The translations under genes were made by a program, and so were the position numbers. 64,000 bases of DNA from Labedella phragmitis. GTDB lineage: Bacteria > Actinomycetota > Actinomycetes > Actinomycetales > Microbacteriaceae. This document shows positions 41,916 to 51,254 of the stretch, one piece after another. The notes beneath the pieces were generated by a model that had not been told where the DNA came from, made no database searches, and saw nothing but the letters and a program-made list of their open reading frames with translations. Every line of letters begins with the position of its first letter. The stretch's first letter is position 1. The DNA lies in the NCBI RefSeq assembly GCF_004078635.1, contig NZ_RZNB01000007.1, forward strand, positions 1-64,000. Direction: 5' to 3'.

Positions 41916-42956
41916 GTGACGGAGACCACCCCATACGACCCCCCGAGGGACTGGATCCCGGCGGCCGCGTCGTTCGCCGCTCAGCCGACAGCGCTTCGGG
42001 CGATGGTCCGCTCACTTCCGGCGCAACTGGCGGGCCTGCCTCCCCGGCCTCGGCGCCTCATGATCGCGGCGATCGGAGCTAGCCACGCCGCGACGGCAAC
42101 ACCCCTGCACGTCCTGCGTGGCGACGGTATCGACGCGACGCGCCACCTCCCCGGGGAACTCATCGGGGGCACGTCGGCGGCCGACGTCCTGCTCGCAATC
42201 TCGCAGAGCGGCCGCAGCGCGGAGGTCGTCGACCTGGCGTCGCGCTCGACGGCGAGCTCGCTCGTCGCCCTCACGAACTATGCGCGATCACCCCTCGGGA
42301 CGCGCGCCTCGCTCGACATCACGCTGGGCGACCACTCCGACAGCTCCGTCTCGTTCCTCTCCTTCACAGGCACCATCATGGCGCTGTCGATGATCGCCGA
42401 CCACTGGGCCGGCCGGTGGATCGACGGCCGCTGGGACGACGTCGCCGACGCGACCGAAGAGGTCGCCGCCGTCGCGCGGCCTGTGCTCGAGGGGATGGTC
42501 GAGGAGATCGTGTCGCGATCGAGCGTCGACGTCGTCGCGCCCACCGCGGTGCTGTCCGCGGCCGAGGAGGCCGCTCTGATGCTCCGCGAAGGACCTCGGA
42601 TCCCCGCCACCGCCATGGAGACCCGTCTCTACCTGCATGGTCCCATGGACGTCGCGGGAGACACCGCCCACGTCGTCATCGGAGGGGCACGCGAGTCGAC
42701 CCTCGTCGACCAGCTCGTCGAGAGAACCACCACCGTCCTGTTCGTCACCGGCCGCGGCGGCCCTCGACCGACGACCTCCCGCGCACGCGTCGTCGAACTG
42801 CCGATCGACGCGAACGACGGGCCTGCGTTCTCGATCGCGGCGTCCGTCGTCGCCCAGCTCCTGACGCTGCTGTCGTCCGACGCCGTACACGTCGACATCG
42901 ACGAGCCCGCGTTCACGAGGCTCGACACCAAGACGGCATTCCCGGAGTCCCGATGA
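41916..42956 (+). CDS. SIS-domain sugar isomerase/deaminase
   Basis: A 346-residue protein with two sugar isomerase (SIS) domains and no glutamine amidotransferase part. Motifs ISQSGRSAEVVDLAS and the second-domain ETRLYLHGPMD resemble glucosamine-6-phosphate synthase isomerase, AgaS and FrlB. Since no nagB is present, it is the best candidate to deaminate and isomerise the deacetylated amino-sugar phosphate. Start is GTG. The kinase gene overlaps its stop by 4 nt, opening a seven-gene operon. Confidence 0.88.
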   Translation: MTETTPYDPPRDWIPAAASFAAQPTALRAMVRSLPAQLAGLPPRPRRLMIAAIGASHAATATPLHVLRGDGIDATRHLPGELIGGTSAADVLLAISQSGRSAEVVDLASRSTASSLVALTNYARSPLGTRASLDITLGDHSDSSVSFLSFTGTIMALSMIADHWAGRWIDGRWDDVADATEEVAAVARPVLEGMVEEIVSRSSVDVVAPTAVLSAAEEAALMLREGPRIPATAMETRLYLHGPMDVAGDTAHVVIGGARESTLVDQLVERTTTVLFVTGRGGPRPTTSRARVVELPIDANDGPAFSIAASVVAQLLTLLSSDAVHVDIDEPAFTRLDTKTAFPESR

Positions 42957-43870
42957 CAGAGGGCGTCGTCGCGGGGCTCGACGTGGGAGGGACGAAGGCA
43001 CACGTGCTCGCCGTCGACAGCGGAGGCCTGACGGTGGTGGACAGGGTCGTCCCGAACCGCGGCTGGACCCGGCTGAGCGACGAGAGGCGCCGGGACGCGC
43101 TCGTGCGTCTGGCTCGTGAGCATCTCGGTGGTCTCGAGGTGACGGCCCTCGTCGCGGGCGTTCATGGAAGCGACAGCGCCGAGAAGCAGCGCGTGCTGGG
43201 TTCCGGGCTTGCGGAGACGTTCCCCCGGACCGAAGTCGTGAACGACTCCGAGCTCATCCTCCCGGCCGGCGGTCGCTCGACGGGTACTGGCGTCGTCGCG
43301 GGCACGGGCTCGTCGGCGACATCGACGGGCGCCGACGGCCAGGCCATCACCGTCGGAGGGTGGGGGTGGGCCCTCGGCGATGACGGCGGCGCGGTCGCCC
43401 TGGTCCGTGACGCAGCGCGAGCCGTCCTTCAGGCGGCCGACGCCCTCGAGCGTGACCTGCTCGTGTCGACCCTGCTCGACGCGCTCGACGCGCGGCACCC
43501 GCACGATCTCGGCCACCTCCTGGCCTCGAGCGAGCCCACCGAGTGGGCCGCCGCAGCGAGCGCTGTCTTCATGGCCGCCGCTGAGGGGTCGGCGAGAGCG
43601 GCGGAGGTCATCGAGACGAACGCGGCTGCCCTCGCCGGCCTGCTTCAGGTCATTGCCCGTCGTGGCGGCGACATCTCCGTCGTCGTCGCAGGAGGCGGCG
43701 TGATGACGGGCCAGCCGTCGTTCTTCTCGGCCTTCCGCCGGGCCGTCGAGCTGCGGCACGGCGACGACGCGAGGGTCACGCTCCTCACACGTCCGCCCGT
43801 CGTCGGCGCCGTAGCGCTCGCTCGCGCCCGGATGGACGGCTCGATCCGTCCCGATGCCAGGAGAACCTGA
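42953..43870 (+). CDS. BadF/BadG-type amino-sugar kinase
   Basis: A 305-residue member of the ASKHA fold ATPases, of the N-acetylglucosamine-kinase/BadF group: GLDVGGTKAHVLAVD (phosphate 1), GTGSSATS (phosphate 2) and GGWGWALGDDGGA. The family includes GlcNAc and MurNAc kinases. In this locus it would phosphorylate the imported amino sugar for NagA. It overlaps both neighbours (4 nt and 1 nt). Confidence 0.87.
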   Translation: MTEGVVAGLDVGGTKAHVLAVDSGGLTVVDRVVPNRGWTRLSDERRRDALVRLAREHLGGLEVTALVAGVHGSDSAEKQRVLGSGLAETFPRTEVVNDSELILPAGGRSTGTGVVAGTGSSATSTGADGQAITVGGWGWALGDDGGAVALVRDAARAVLQAADALERDLLVSTLLDALDARHPHDLGHLLASSEPTEWAAAASAVFMAAAEGSARAAEVIETNAAALAGLLQVIARRGGDISVVVAGGGVMTGQPSFFSAFRRAVELRHGDDARVTLLTRPPVVGAVALARARMDGSIRPDARRT

Positions 43871-44799
43871 TGATGATTCGACGCGCGAACGCACCGGTGA
43901 CCTGGGGCGTATGGGGGCCGCACAGTCTGCCGGCGCACCGCGAGCCCGCCGACGTGCTGCGGGCGGTCGCCGACGCGGGCTATGACGGCATCGAACTCGG
44001 AGCCCTCGGGTTCTTCGGCCACGAAGAGGAGGTCGTTGACGCGCTCGGATCCTTCGGCCTCGCGAGCGCCGGAGCATACGTGCCGCTGCGAATCTTCGAC
44101 GGCGAGGGCGCGCTCGCTGAGGACGTCTCCGCGCTGCGCGCGGTAGCCCGGGTGCTCGCCCTCACAGGCGCCACCGGTCCGTTGATCCTCGCGGAGGAGA
44201 CGATCCCCGAGATCAAGAGGCATGTGGCGCGTGGACGGCAGCACCCTGAGCTCGACCTCGACGACGAGGAGTGGGACGAGCTCGTCCGCGTGGTCGAGCT
44301 CGCGGTCTCCATCACGGAGGACGCCGGCCTCACGGCGAGCTTCCACCCGCATACGGGCACCCACGTCGAGCAGCCCGCAGAGGTCGACCGGTTGCTCGAG
44401 GCCACGGACGTCGGACTCACCCTCGACACGGGCCACGCGCTCGCCGGGGGCGACGACCCGGTCGATCTCGCGCGTCGGTGGGCCGATCGGGTCAACCACG
44501 TGCACATCAAGGACATCCTCGTGAGCCCCGTCCATCACGCCGGCGCCGCCGGTACCGAATTCGGGATAGCGGACGTCTCGGTCCCCCTCGGGGATGGCGA
44601 CGTCGATCTCGTCTCATTCCTCCACGAGCTCGAGTCCCGGCGATACGCGGGATGGGTGGTCGTGGAACAGGACCGTCGACCTGACGGCGGTCACGACCAC
44701 GCGGACGTCGATCGCGAACAGCGACGGAACCTGGCGTGGCTCGACGGTCACATCCCCAACCCACCGGACCCCCGTGGTCAAACAGAGGAGAACTCATGA
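43870..44799 (+). CDS. Sugar phosphate isomerase/epimerase (TIM barrel)
   Basis: A 309-residue protein of the xylose isomerase-like TIM-barrel family (AP endonuclease 2 fold). Metal-site motifs are NAPVTWGVWG, GYDGIELGALGFFG, SFHPHTGTHVE, LTLDTGHAL and NHVHIKDI. Reaction unknown; relatives include hydroxypyruvate isomerase and inosose enzymes. Its start and stop overlap the kinase and the solute-binding genes. Confidence 0.88.
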   Translation: MMIRRANAPVTWGVWGPHSLPAHREPADVLRAVADAGYDGIELGALGFFGHEEEVVDALGSFGLASAGAYVPLRIFDGEGALAEDVSALRAVARVLALTGATGPLILAEETIPEIKRHVARGRQHPELDLDDEEWDELVRVVELAVSITEDAGLTASFHPHTGTHVEQPAEVDRLLEATDVGLTLDTGHALAGGDDPVDLARRWADRVNHVHIKDILVSPVHHAGAAGTEFGIADVSVPLGDGDVDLVSFLHELESRRYAGWVVVEQDRRPDGGHDHADVDREQRRNLAWLDGHIPNPPDPRGQTEENS

Positions 44800-46163
44800 T
44801 CCGCACCAGAAGAGCGCCGCTCGCCGCGGCCATCGGTATCACAACCGTGGTCCTGCTCGCGGGGTGCGCACCCGGTTCCGGGCAGCGCACTGGCCCCACC
44901 GAGACCGAGGAGATCACGGAACCGGTCACCGTCGAGCAGGTCGCCGAGCTGGGAGACGTGACGTTGCGGGTCTGGGCGGACGCAGGCGAGGAGAGCATGC
45001 TCGACGCGCTCGTGGAGCAGTACGAGGACACCTACGACAACGTCACAGTCGACGTCACGATCAAGGGGTGGGACGACCTGATGGGCACGGTCGTCAACGC
45101 GATGAACGGCGACAACGCGCCAGACGTCACGAACGGGAACCAGGGCTTCGCGATCATGGGAACGATGGTGAAGGGCGGAATGCTGCGCCCGATCGATGAC
45201 GTGATCGCCGCCTACGGCATCGACGAGGGGCTTCCCGAGAGCGGCTTCGACTCCATGCGCTGGAACGATGACGGCACCCAGTGGGGGAGCGGGAACATCT
45301 ACGGGATGGGAGGCGCGACGCAGCCGCTCGGCCTCTTCTACAACCGGGCGAAGCTCGAGGAGCTCGGCCTCGGGGTACCGGACTCCATCGGGGAGGTCGA
45401 AGAGGCGCTCGCCACGGCGAAGGCCGGGGGTGAGACGCCCATCCAGCTGGGCAATTCCGACCAGTACCCCCTCGGATCGCACGTGCTCGGGATCCTCATC
45501 AACATGTACGCGGATCCCGCAGAGGTCAACGAGTGGATCGCGGGCGGCGCCGACGCCTCCTTCGACAGCCCCGGCATCCGCGCGGCTCTCGAGAAGCTCG
45601 CGGAATGGGGAGAGAAGGGCTACTTCGCCGCGGGATACGACGGTCGCTCGCTCGATGACGCCGTCAGCGCGTACGGCGAAGGGGACGGGGTGTTCTTCCT
45701 CGGAGGGTCCTTCAACGGATCGAAGCTCGCCGCCGTCGATCCCGATGCGTTCGGGTACACGCTTCTGCGTGCCGAAAGCGGTGAGTACGTCACGACGGGC
45801 ACGTTCGGGACGCCGTGGCACATCAGCTCGAAGAGCACGATCCAACCGGCCGCGATTGCCTTCCTCGGCATGATGCTGAGCCCGGAGTTCGCGCAGACGT
45901 ACGCCGACAGCAGCCGGCTCCCCGTGGCCGACCTGGAGGGCGTGACGGCGACAGGATCGATGCACCAATCGCAGCTCGACGCCGCTCAGGCGCTCTTCGC
46001 GGACGGCGAGTTCGTCGGATACCTCGACTGGGCCACACCGACGATGCAACGCACGCTCGGCGCCGGTGCCCAGGAACTGCTGGGCGGACGGATGAGCGTC
46101 GACGAGTTCGTCGAGAGCGTGCAGTCCGACTGGTCCGACTACCAGACCGAGCGCACGGGCTGA
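44796..46163 (+). CDS. ABC sugar-binding lipoprotein (family 1)
   Basis: A 455-residue extracellular solute-binding protein. Signal peptide ends in the lipobox LLAGC, so it is tethered outside the membrane. The mature part begins with an acidic Thr/Glu-rich stretch and then LRVWADAGEESMLDALVEQY, typical of family 1 (MalE-like) binding proteins. A GAGGAG site lies 6 nt before the ATG. The two permeases follow without gaps. The ligand is probably an amino sugar or an oligosaccharide containing it. Confidence 0.93.
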   Translation: MIRTRRAPLAAAIGITTVVLLAGCAPGSGQRTGPTETEEITEPVTVEQVAELGDVTLRVWADAGEESMLDALVEQYEDTYDNVTVDVTIKGWDDLMGTVVNAMNGDNAPDVTNGNQGFAIMGTMVKGGMLRPIDDVIAAYGIDEGLPESGFDSMRWNDDGTQWGSGNIYGMGGATQPLGLFYNRAKLEELGLGVPDSIGEVEEALATAKAGGETPIQLGNSDQYPLGSHVLGILINMYADPAEVNEWIAGGADASFDSPGIRAALEKLAEWGEKGYFAAGYDGRSLDDAVSAYGEGDGVFFLGGSFNGSKLAAVDPDAFGYTLLRAESGEYVTTGTFGTPWHISSKSTIQPAAIAFLGMMLSPEFAQTYADSSRLPVADLEGVTATGSMHQSQLDAAQALFADGEFVGYLDWATPTMQRTLGAGAQELLGGRMSVDEFVESVQSDWSDYQTERTG

Positions 46164-47098
46164 TGACGACGGCTCCCGCCGTTCGTGCGATGGCCGGCCG
46201 GGGAGCGCGTCGCGCGCGCTCCGGCCGGCCGGGACGCGCCCGCTCCCGCCATTACCTGTACCTGGTGCCGGGCTTCGTGCTCTACGCGGTCTTCACACTC
46301 ACTCCGCTCGCGCAGACGATCCAGTACTCCTTCTATGACTGGGACGGGATCACCGAGGCGACGTGGGCCGGGTTCGACAACTATGTCGCCGTCGTCACCG
46401 ACCCCGTGAGTCGATCGACGTTCGGCCACTCAATAATGTTCATTTTCTTCTACACGGTGCTCCCGACGGTCATCGGGCTGCTCATCGTCGCCGTCATGAA
46501 CCGCGTGCGCATCCGATTCCTCACGGTGTTCCGCACCGTGCTGTTCCTGCCGCAGATCCTCGCCACCGTGGTGATCGCCGTGGCGTGGCGCTGGATCTTC
46601 GCGCAGGACGGGCCGATCAACGCGACCCTCGAGTTGCTGGGTCTCGGTGCGTTGTCCCGCGCATGGCTCGGCGACTTCACGACGGCACTGCCGGCCGTCG
46701 GGCTGATCGGCACGTGGATCATGTACGGGCTCTGCATGGTGCTGTTCATCGGCGGCGTCCAGAAGATCCCCGTCGAGCTCTACGAGGCCGCGCGCATCGA
46801 CGGCGCCGGCCCGATCCGGGAGTTCTTCAGCGTGACGCTCCCGGGGCTGCGCGGTGAGATCTCGATCGCCCTGGTGCTCACGGTGACGAACGCGCTCCGC
46901 AACTTCGACATCGTCTGGAACACCACCTCGGGAGGCCCGGGCACCTCGACACTCGTCCCGAGCTACCTCATCTACGAGGGCGCGTTCGTAACGCGCGAGG
47001 TCGGGTTCGCCGCCGCCGCGAGCGTTGTGCTCACCGCCCTCATCCTCGTGATCACCGGTGCAATCACCCGGCTGCTGCGAGTGGGGGCCGACCGATGA
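46163..47098 (+). CDS. ABC sugar permease, MalF type
   Basis: A 311-residue permease with six membrane segments and the EAARIDGAGPIREFFSVTLPGL loop that docks the ATPase (split here: EAARIDGAG, then FFSVTLPGL). It starts at the last base of the binding-protein stop. The long basic N-terminal head (about 30 residues) is usual for this class. Confidence 0.93.
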   Translation: MTTAPAVRAMAGRGARRARSGRPGRARSRHYLYLVPGFVLYAVFTLTPLAQTIQYSFYDWDGITEATWAGFDNYVAVVTDPVSRSTFGHSIMFIFFYTVLPTVIGLLIVAVMNRVRIRFLTVFRTVLFLPQILATVVIAVAWRWIFAQDGPINATLELLGLGALSRAWLGDFTTALPAVGLIGTWIMYGLCMVLFIGGVQKIPVELYEAARIDGAGPIREFFSVTLPGLRGEISIALVLTVTNALRNFDIVWNTTSGGPGTSTLVPSYLIYEGAFVTREVGFAAAASVVLTALILVITGAITRLLRVGADR

Positions 47099-47910
47099 AG
47101 GGATCCATCAGGGAGAGCATCGCCGGGCACGCCTTCCTCATCGTCGGAGCGGTGATCGCCCTCTACCCGTTCCTGTCGATCATGGCGCAGGCGCTGAGCC
47201 CGGCTCCCGCGAGCGCAGCCCGGGGCGTGACGCTCGAGAACTTCGCGTCGGCGTGGACCCGCGGTGGCTTCAGCACGTCACTGTTCTCGAGCGCGCTGGT
47301 GGCACTCGCCGTCGTGATTGCCACGGGGTTCGTCGCCACGCTCGCCGGTTACGCCCTGTCCGTGCTCAAGGTCCGGTGGCGGGGGCTCATCATGGCTGTA
47401 CTCCTCGTCGGACTCGTGCTGCCCTCCGAGGCGAGGATCATCCCGCTGTACGACATGATGTCGAGCCTCGGTCTTCTCAACACCTACTGGGCGCTCATCC
47501 TGCCGCAGATCGCGAGTTCGTTCTCGCTCGCGACCTTCTGGATGGCGAACTACTTCGGTGCACTGCCGGCGAGTCTCGCCGAGGCCTCGTCCCTCGACGG
47601 GGCGAACAGCTGGCAGACCCTGAGGCACGTGTTCGCGCCGCTCGGCATGTCCGCTCTCGCGACCCTCAGCTGTCTCGTGTTCCTCTACACCTGGAACGAG
47701 TTCATGCTCGCCCTCGTCCTCATGCCGGACGATGCGACAGTGCAGACCGCCCCGCTGTCACTGTCGTTCTTCGCGGGCAACGAGCGCAACACCGAACCCG
47801 AGGTCATCGCCGCGGCCGCTGTGCTGGTGGCCCTCCCCGTCGTCATCGCCTACGCGTTCTTGCAACGGCGATTCATGTCTGGACTCCTGGAAGGAGCCGT
47901 GAAGGAATGA
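47095..47910 (+). CDS. ABC sugar permease, MalG type
   Basis: A 271-residue permease with six membrane segments and the EASSLDGANSWQTLRHVFAPL-type loop (key part EASSLDGAN). It overlaps its neighbours by 4 nt each. No ATPase gene is in the operon, so a shared ATPase such as MsiK encoded elsewhere is expected. Confidence 0.93.
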   Translation: MKGSIRESIAGHAFLIVGAVIALYPFLSIMAQALSPAPASAARGVTLENFASAWTRGGFSTSLFSSALVALAVVIATGFVATLAGYALSVLKVRWRGLIMAVLLVGLVLPSEARIIPLYDMMSSLGLLNTYWALILPQIASSFSLATFWMANYFGALPASLAEASSLDGANSWQTLRHVFAPLGMSALATLSCLVFLYTWNEFMLALVLMPDDATVQTAPLSLSFFAGNERNTEPEVIAAAAVLVALPVVIAYAFLQRRFMSGLLEGAVKE

Positions 47911-49022
47911 GCATCGATCCCGCGACCGGACGGAGGGTCCGTCTCGGCATCATCGGACTCGGGCTGATCACGCAGAGTGTCCACCTGCCCAATCTGCGGA
48001 GGCTGGCGGACCGTTTTGAGATCGTCAGGGTGTGCGACCTCTCCGCGAGTGTCGCCGAGGGCATCGCCGCGGAACTCGGCGCGATCGCCCACGGGACGCG
48101 ATCGCAGGAGGTCATCGATGATCCCGCCGTCGAGGCCGTGCTCCTCTGCACCCCCGGGGCGCACTCCGAACTCGCGCGCCGAGCGCTCGAGGCGGGAAAG
48201 CACGTCTTCGCCGAGAAGCCGTACGCCTATGACCCCGAGACCGCGCAGCGCGATGCGGCGTTCGCGGCCTCAGTCGGCCTCGTCCTGCAGGTCGGCTACA
48301 TGAAGATGTACGAGCCGGCGATGGCCGAGGCGAGACGGCGCCTCCCTGAGATCGGGGCTGTGCGGCTCGTGCGGATGACCGTCCTGCATCCGTCGGACGA
48401 GCACCAGACGGTCGGCATACCGGTGCTGCGCGGTTCCGACGTGTCCGACGATGCGATCGCGGCGGCCGTGACGGCGAACCGTCGGGAGGTCGCCGATGCG
48501 CTCTCCGCCGACCCGGGGGTCGATCCCGTGCTGTTCCGCAACGTCTTGCATGGATCCGTGTGCCACCAGGCCGCCGTGCTGCGGGCGCTCCTGCCCGATG
48601 ACGAGGCGACGGTGTCGTGGGCCGACGCCGACGCGACGTCCGAGGGGGAGCGTCCGGGCCCTCCCCGGCTCCAGGTCGGAGGGCGCCTCTCGGGCGGGGC
48701 CCAGTGGACGTTGTCCTGGAACTGGCTCCCCGACTACCCCGGGTACTCCGAGTGGGTCGAGATCCTCGGGGATGCCGGCGTGATACGCATCGATCTCCCC
48801 GGGCCCTACGGAGACCTGCCGAGCGCCACGCTCCGCGTGACGAGCGCCGCGGAGCCACCGGTCGACAGCGGCGTCTGGGATCCGGGCACACCTGCCGCCT
48901 TCGTGCGCGAGCTGACCGCGTTCTCCGACGCGATCCGTGAGGGAGCCGCCGTGCGGTCGACCGCGGATGGCGCGGCGGCCGACGCGCGCCTCCTCCTCGA
49001 GATCGCTCGACGGCTCGCGTGA
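47907..49022 (+). CDS. Gfo/Idh/MocA-family oxidoreductase
   Basis: A 371-residue Rossmann-fold enzyme: GIIGLGLITQSVHLPNL near the N-terminus and HVFAEKPYAYD with the family catalytic Lys. A 60-residue stretch with VLRGSDVSDDAIAAAV is less typical. It ends the seven-gene operon. Together with the TIM-barrel isomerase it suggests an oxidation/isomerisation branch, not needed for plain GlcNAc use. Confidence 0.88.
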   Translation: MSIDPATGRRVRLGIIGLGLITQSVHLPNLRRLADRFEIVRVCDLSASVAEGIAAELGAIAHGTRSQEVIDDPAVEAVLLCTPGAHSELARRALEAGKHVFAEKPYAYDPETAQRDAAFAASVGLVLQVGYMKMYEPAMAEARRRLPEIGAVRLVRMTVLHPSDEHQTVGIPVLRGSDVSDDAIAAAVTANRREVADALSADPGVDPVLFRNVLHGSVCHQAAVLRALLPDDEATVSWADADATSEGERPGPPRLQVGGRLSGGAQWTLSWNWLPDYPGYSEWVEILGDAGVIRIDLPGPYGDLPSATLRVTSAAEPPVDSGVWDPGTPAAFVRELTAFSDAIREGAAVRSTADGAAADARLLLEIARRLA

Positions 49023-49056
49023 CCGGAGGTCCGGTGGCCGTCGCCTCCGGGGACGC

Positions 49057-49100
49057 CGAACGGGTGGCTGGATCCGCTATCGGATCCAGCCACCCGTTCG
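49057..49100. terminator. Bidirectional terminator between sugar operon and MFS gene
   Basis: A perfect 20-bp stem (49057-49076 with 49081-49100) and 4-nt loop between convergent genes. Confidence 0.85.
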
Positions 49101-49113
49101 CGTCACGACGATG

Positions 49114-50544
49114 TCAGGCGTCGATGTCGATGTCCTTCGTCTCCTTCGAGAGGATGAGCGCGATGAGCGTCAGGACGCCCATGACCGACAGGTAGACGCC
49201 CACCCAGAAGGGGCTGCCGTCGGCCGACGACCAGAGCCAGAGGGCCACGATCGGCGCGAGGGCCGCACCGAGGATCGAGCTCACGTTGTAGCTGATCGCC
49301 GAACCGGTGTAGCGGACGTTCGTCGGGAACAACTCCGGCAGGAGCGCACCCATCGGGCCGAAGGTCGATCCCATGAGCGCGAAGCCGAGCACGAGGAAGA
49401 GGATGACCGCGGGGGTGCCGCCGCCGAGCATCGGCACGAACAGGAAACCGAAGACGATGATGAGCGACGTGACCACGATGAGCGTCTTGCGACGGCCGAA
49501 ACGGTCGGCGAGCGGCCCGGACACGAGCGTGAAGATGCCGAAGAACACGACGCCGAAGATGAGCATGAGCACGAAGTCGGTGTACGTGTAGCCGAGTCCC
49601 GGGTAGAAGGCCGCGCGGAAGCCCTCCTCGTTGAACGGGTTGCCGGCGGCCTCGGCGGCCGCTCGCGCGTTCGCCGTCGCCACCTCCACGTCCGATGCCT
49701 TCGTGCCGAAGGTGAGCGTGAAGTTCGTCATGAGGTAGAAGAGCACGTAGGTCGCGAGCATGATGAACGTGCCGAGGATGAGCTCGCGCCAGTTCGACTT
49801 GAGGACCGTGCCGAGGGGCAGCTTCCGGACGGCGCCGCGGTCGACCGTCTTCTGGAAGGCGGCGGACTCGACGAGGCGCAGCCGCACCCACAGGCCGATG
49901 ACGACCATGACGGCCGAGAAGAGGAACGGGATCCGCCAGCCCCAGTCGTCGAACGCCTGCGACGGGGTGCCCGGCGCGTCGGCGTTCGGGAGCGTCGCGT
50001 TGATGATGAGGAAGATGCCGTTCGCGATGATGAAGCCGAGCGGGGCGCCGAGCTGCGGGAATGTGCCGTACCAGGCGCGCTTGCCGACGGGGGCGTTCTC
50101 CGTGGCGACGAGTGCAGCACCGCTCCACTCACCGCCGAGCGCGAAGCCCTGCGCGAGTCGGAGGACGAGGAGCAGGAGCGCGGCGAACCAGCCGATGTTC
50201 TCGTACGTCGGGAGGACGCCGATGAGGAACGTCGCGATACCCATGGTGAGCAGAGACGCGACGAGCGTCGCCTTGCGTCCGAACTTGTCGCCGAAGTGTC
50301 CGAAGACGACGGCGCCGACCGGGCGGGCGATCATCGCGGCACCGAAGGTCGCGAACGAGGCGAGCAGCGAGGTCGTCTCGTCGGCCGCGGGGAAGAAGAG
50401 GCGCGGGAACACGAGCACGGCGGCCGTCGCGTAGACGTAGAAGTCGTAGAACTCGATCGTCGTGCCGACGAGGCTCGCGAGGATGACGCGAGAGCGGGGA
50501 TTGGCGGGAGTTGTACCGGAGGGTACGGAAGTGGTGCGAGACAT
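49114..50544 (-). CDS. MFS transporter, metabolite:H+ symporter (MHS) type
   Basis: A 476-residue transporter with twelve predicted membrane segments. The MHS signature is clear: VGTTIEFYDFYVYA at the start, HFGDKFGRKATL in loop 2-3, LRLAQGFALGGEWSGA in segment 4, and DRFGRRKTL in loop 8-9. Members carry organic acids, shikimate or betaine with protons. The substrate is unknown. The loop between segments 6 and 7, including about 50 residues of VEVATANARAAAEAAGNPF, is long. ATG 50544 fits the first membrane segment. Confidence 0.9.
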   Translation of the reverse strand: MSRTTSVPSGTTPANPRSRVILASLVGTTIEFYDFYVYATAAVLVFPRLFFPAADETTSLLASFATFGAAMIARPVGAVVFGHFGDKFGRKATLVASLLTMGIATFLIGVLPTYENIGWFAALLLLVLRLAQGFALGGEWSGAALVATENAPVGKRAWYGTFPQLGAPLGFIIANGIFLIINATLPNADAPGTPSQAFDDWGWRIPFLFSAVMVVIGLWVRLRLVESAAFQKTVDRGAVRKLPLGTVLKSNWRELILGTFIMLATYVLFYLMTNFTLTFGTKASDVEVATANARAAAEAAGNPFNEEGFRAAFYPGLGYTYTDFVLMLIFGVVFFGIFTLVSGPLADRFGRRKTLIVVTSLIIVFGFLFVPMLGGGTPAVILFLVLGFALMGSTFGPMGALLPELFPTNVRYTGSAISYNVSSILGAALAPIVALWLWSSADGSPFWVGVYLSVMGVLTLIALILSKETKDIDIDA

Positions 50545-50710
50545 GAAGTCAGACGTCCTGAGAGTGAGCGTGGGGGTGAGACCGCCGCGCGGCACGCCGT
50601 TCGTGCCCGCGACCGACGGTGGATGCTGGGGGTCCGCTCGTGACGGACCCCGTAACCCTACGCCGCCTGTGAATCCGACGCCAATTCGCGCGGCGGCGCC
50701 CCCATCTGCG

Positions 50711-51181
50711 CTAAGAGCGGAGCGCTCGCAAGGCGACGGCCGTCGCGACGGCCGCTTCGGCCGCCTCCCGGCCCTTGTCCTCCTTCGACCCGGGCAGTCC
50801 CGATCGATCGAGACCCTGCTGCTCGTCGTCGAGTGTCAGGACGCCGAAGCCGACGGGCTTGCCGGTGTCGAGCGCGACGCGCGTGAGTCCGTCCGTCGCC
50901 GCGGCGGAGACGTATTCGAAGTGCGGTGTGCCGCCCCGGATGATGACTCCGAGCGCCACGACGGCATCGGCGCCGGCTTCGAGGGCCGCCTTCGACACGA
51001 CCGGCAGCTCGAAGCTGCCGGGGACCCGGACGAGCCGGTGCGAGGCGCCGGCCTCGTCGAGAGCCGCCGTCGCTCCCGCGATGAGGGCCTCGCTGATGGT
51101 CTCGTGCCAGCTTCCGGCGACGATGACGACGTCGAGACCGCTGCCGTCGACGGAGATGTCGGGTGATCCTGCACCGCTCAT
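50711..51181 (-). CDS. ribH: 6,7-dimethyl-8-ribityllumazine synthase
   Basis: A 156-residue enzyme that joins the pyrimidine and the C4 phosphate to make lumazine, the penultimate step of riboflavin synthesis. Motifs: [39 protein letters not shown] and [11 protein letters not shown]. Last gene of the rib operon, 73 bp after ribBA. Confidence 0.96.
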   Translation of the reverse strand: MSGAGSPDISVDGSGLDVVIVAGSWHETISEALIAGATAALDEAGASHRLVRVPGSFELPVVSKAALEAGADAVVALGVIIRGGTPHFEYVSAAATDGLTRVALDTGKPVGFGVLTLDDEQQGLDRSGLPGSKEDKGREAAEAAVATAVALRALRS

Positions 51182-51254
51182 GTTCTGTGGTCCTTCGGTT
51201 GGGGGGATGGAGGGGGCGAAGCGTCGCGGTCGTCGACGAACGCGGGACTCGTGG

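Noticed and set aside
48937-50643. 568-codon plus-strand frame rich in Glu/Arg/Asp
   Set aside because: Antisense of the MFS transporter gene; charged composition is the mirror of hydrophobic codons.
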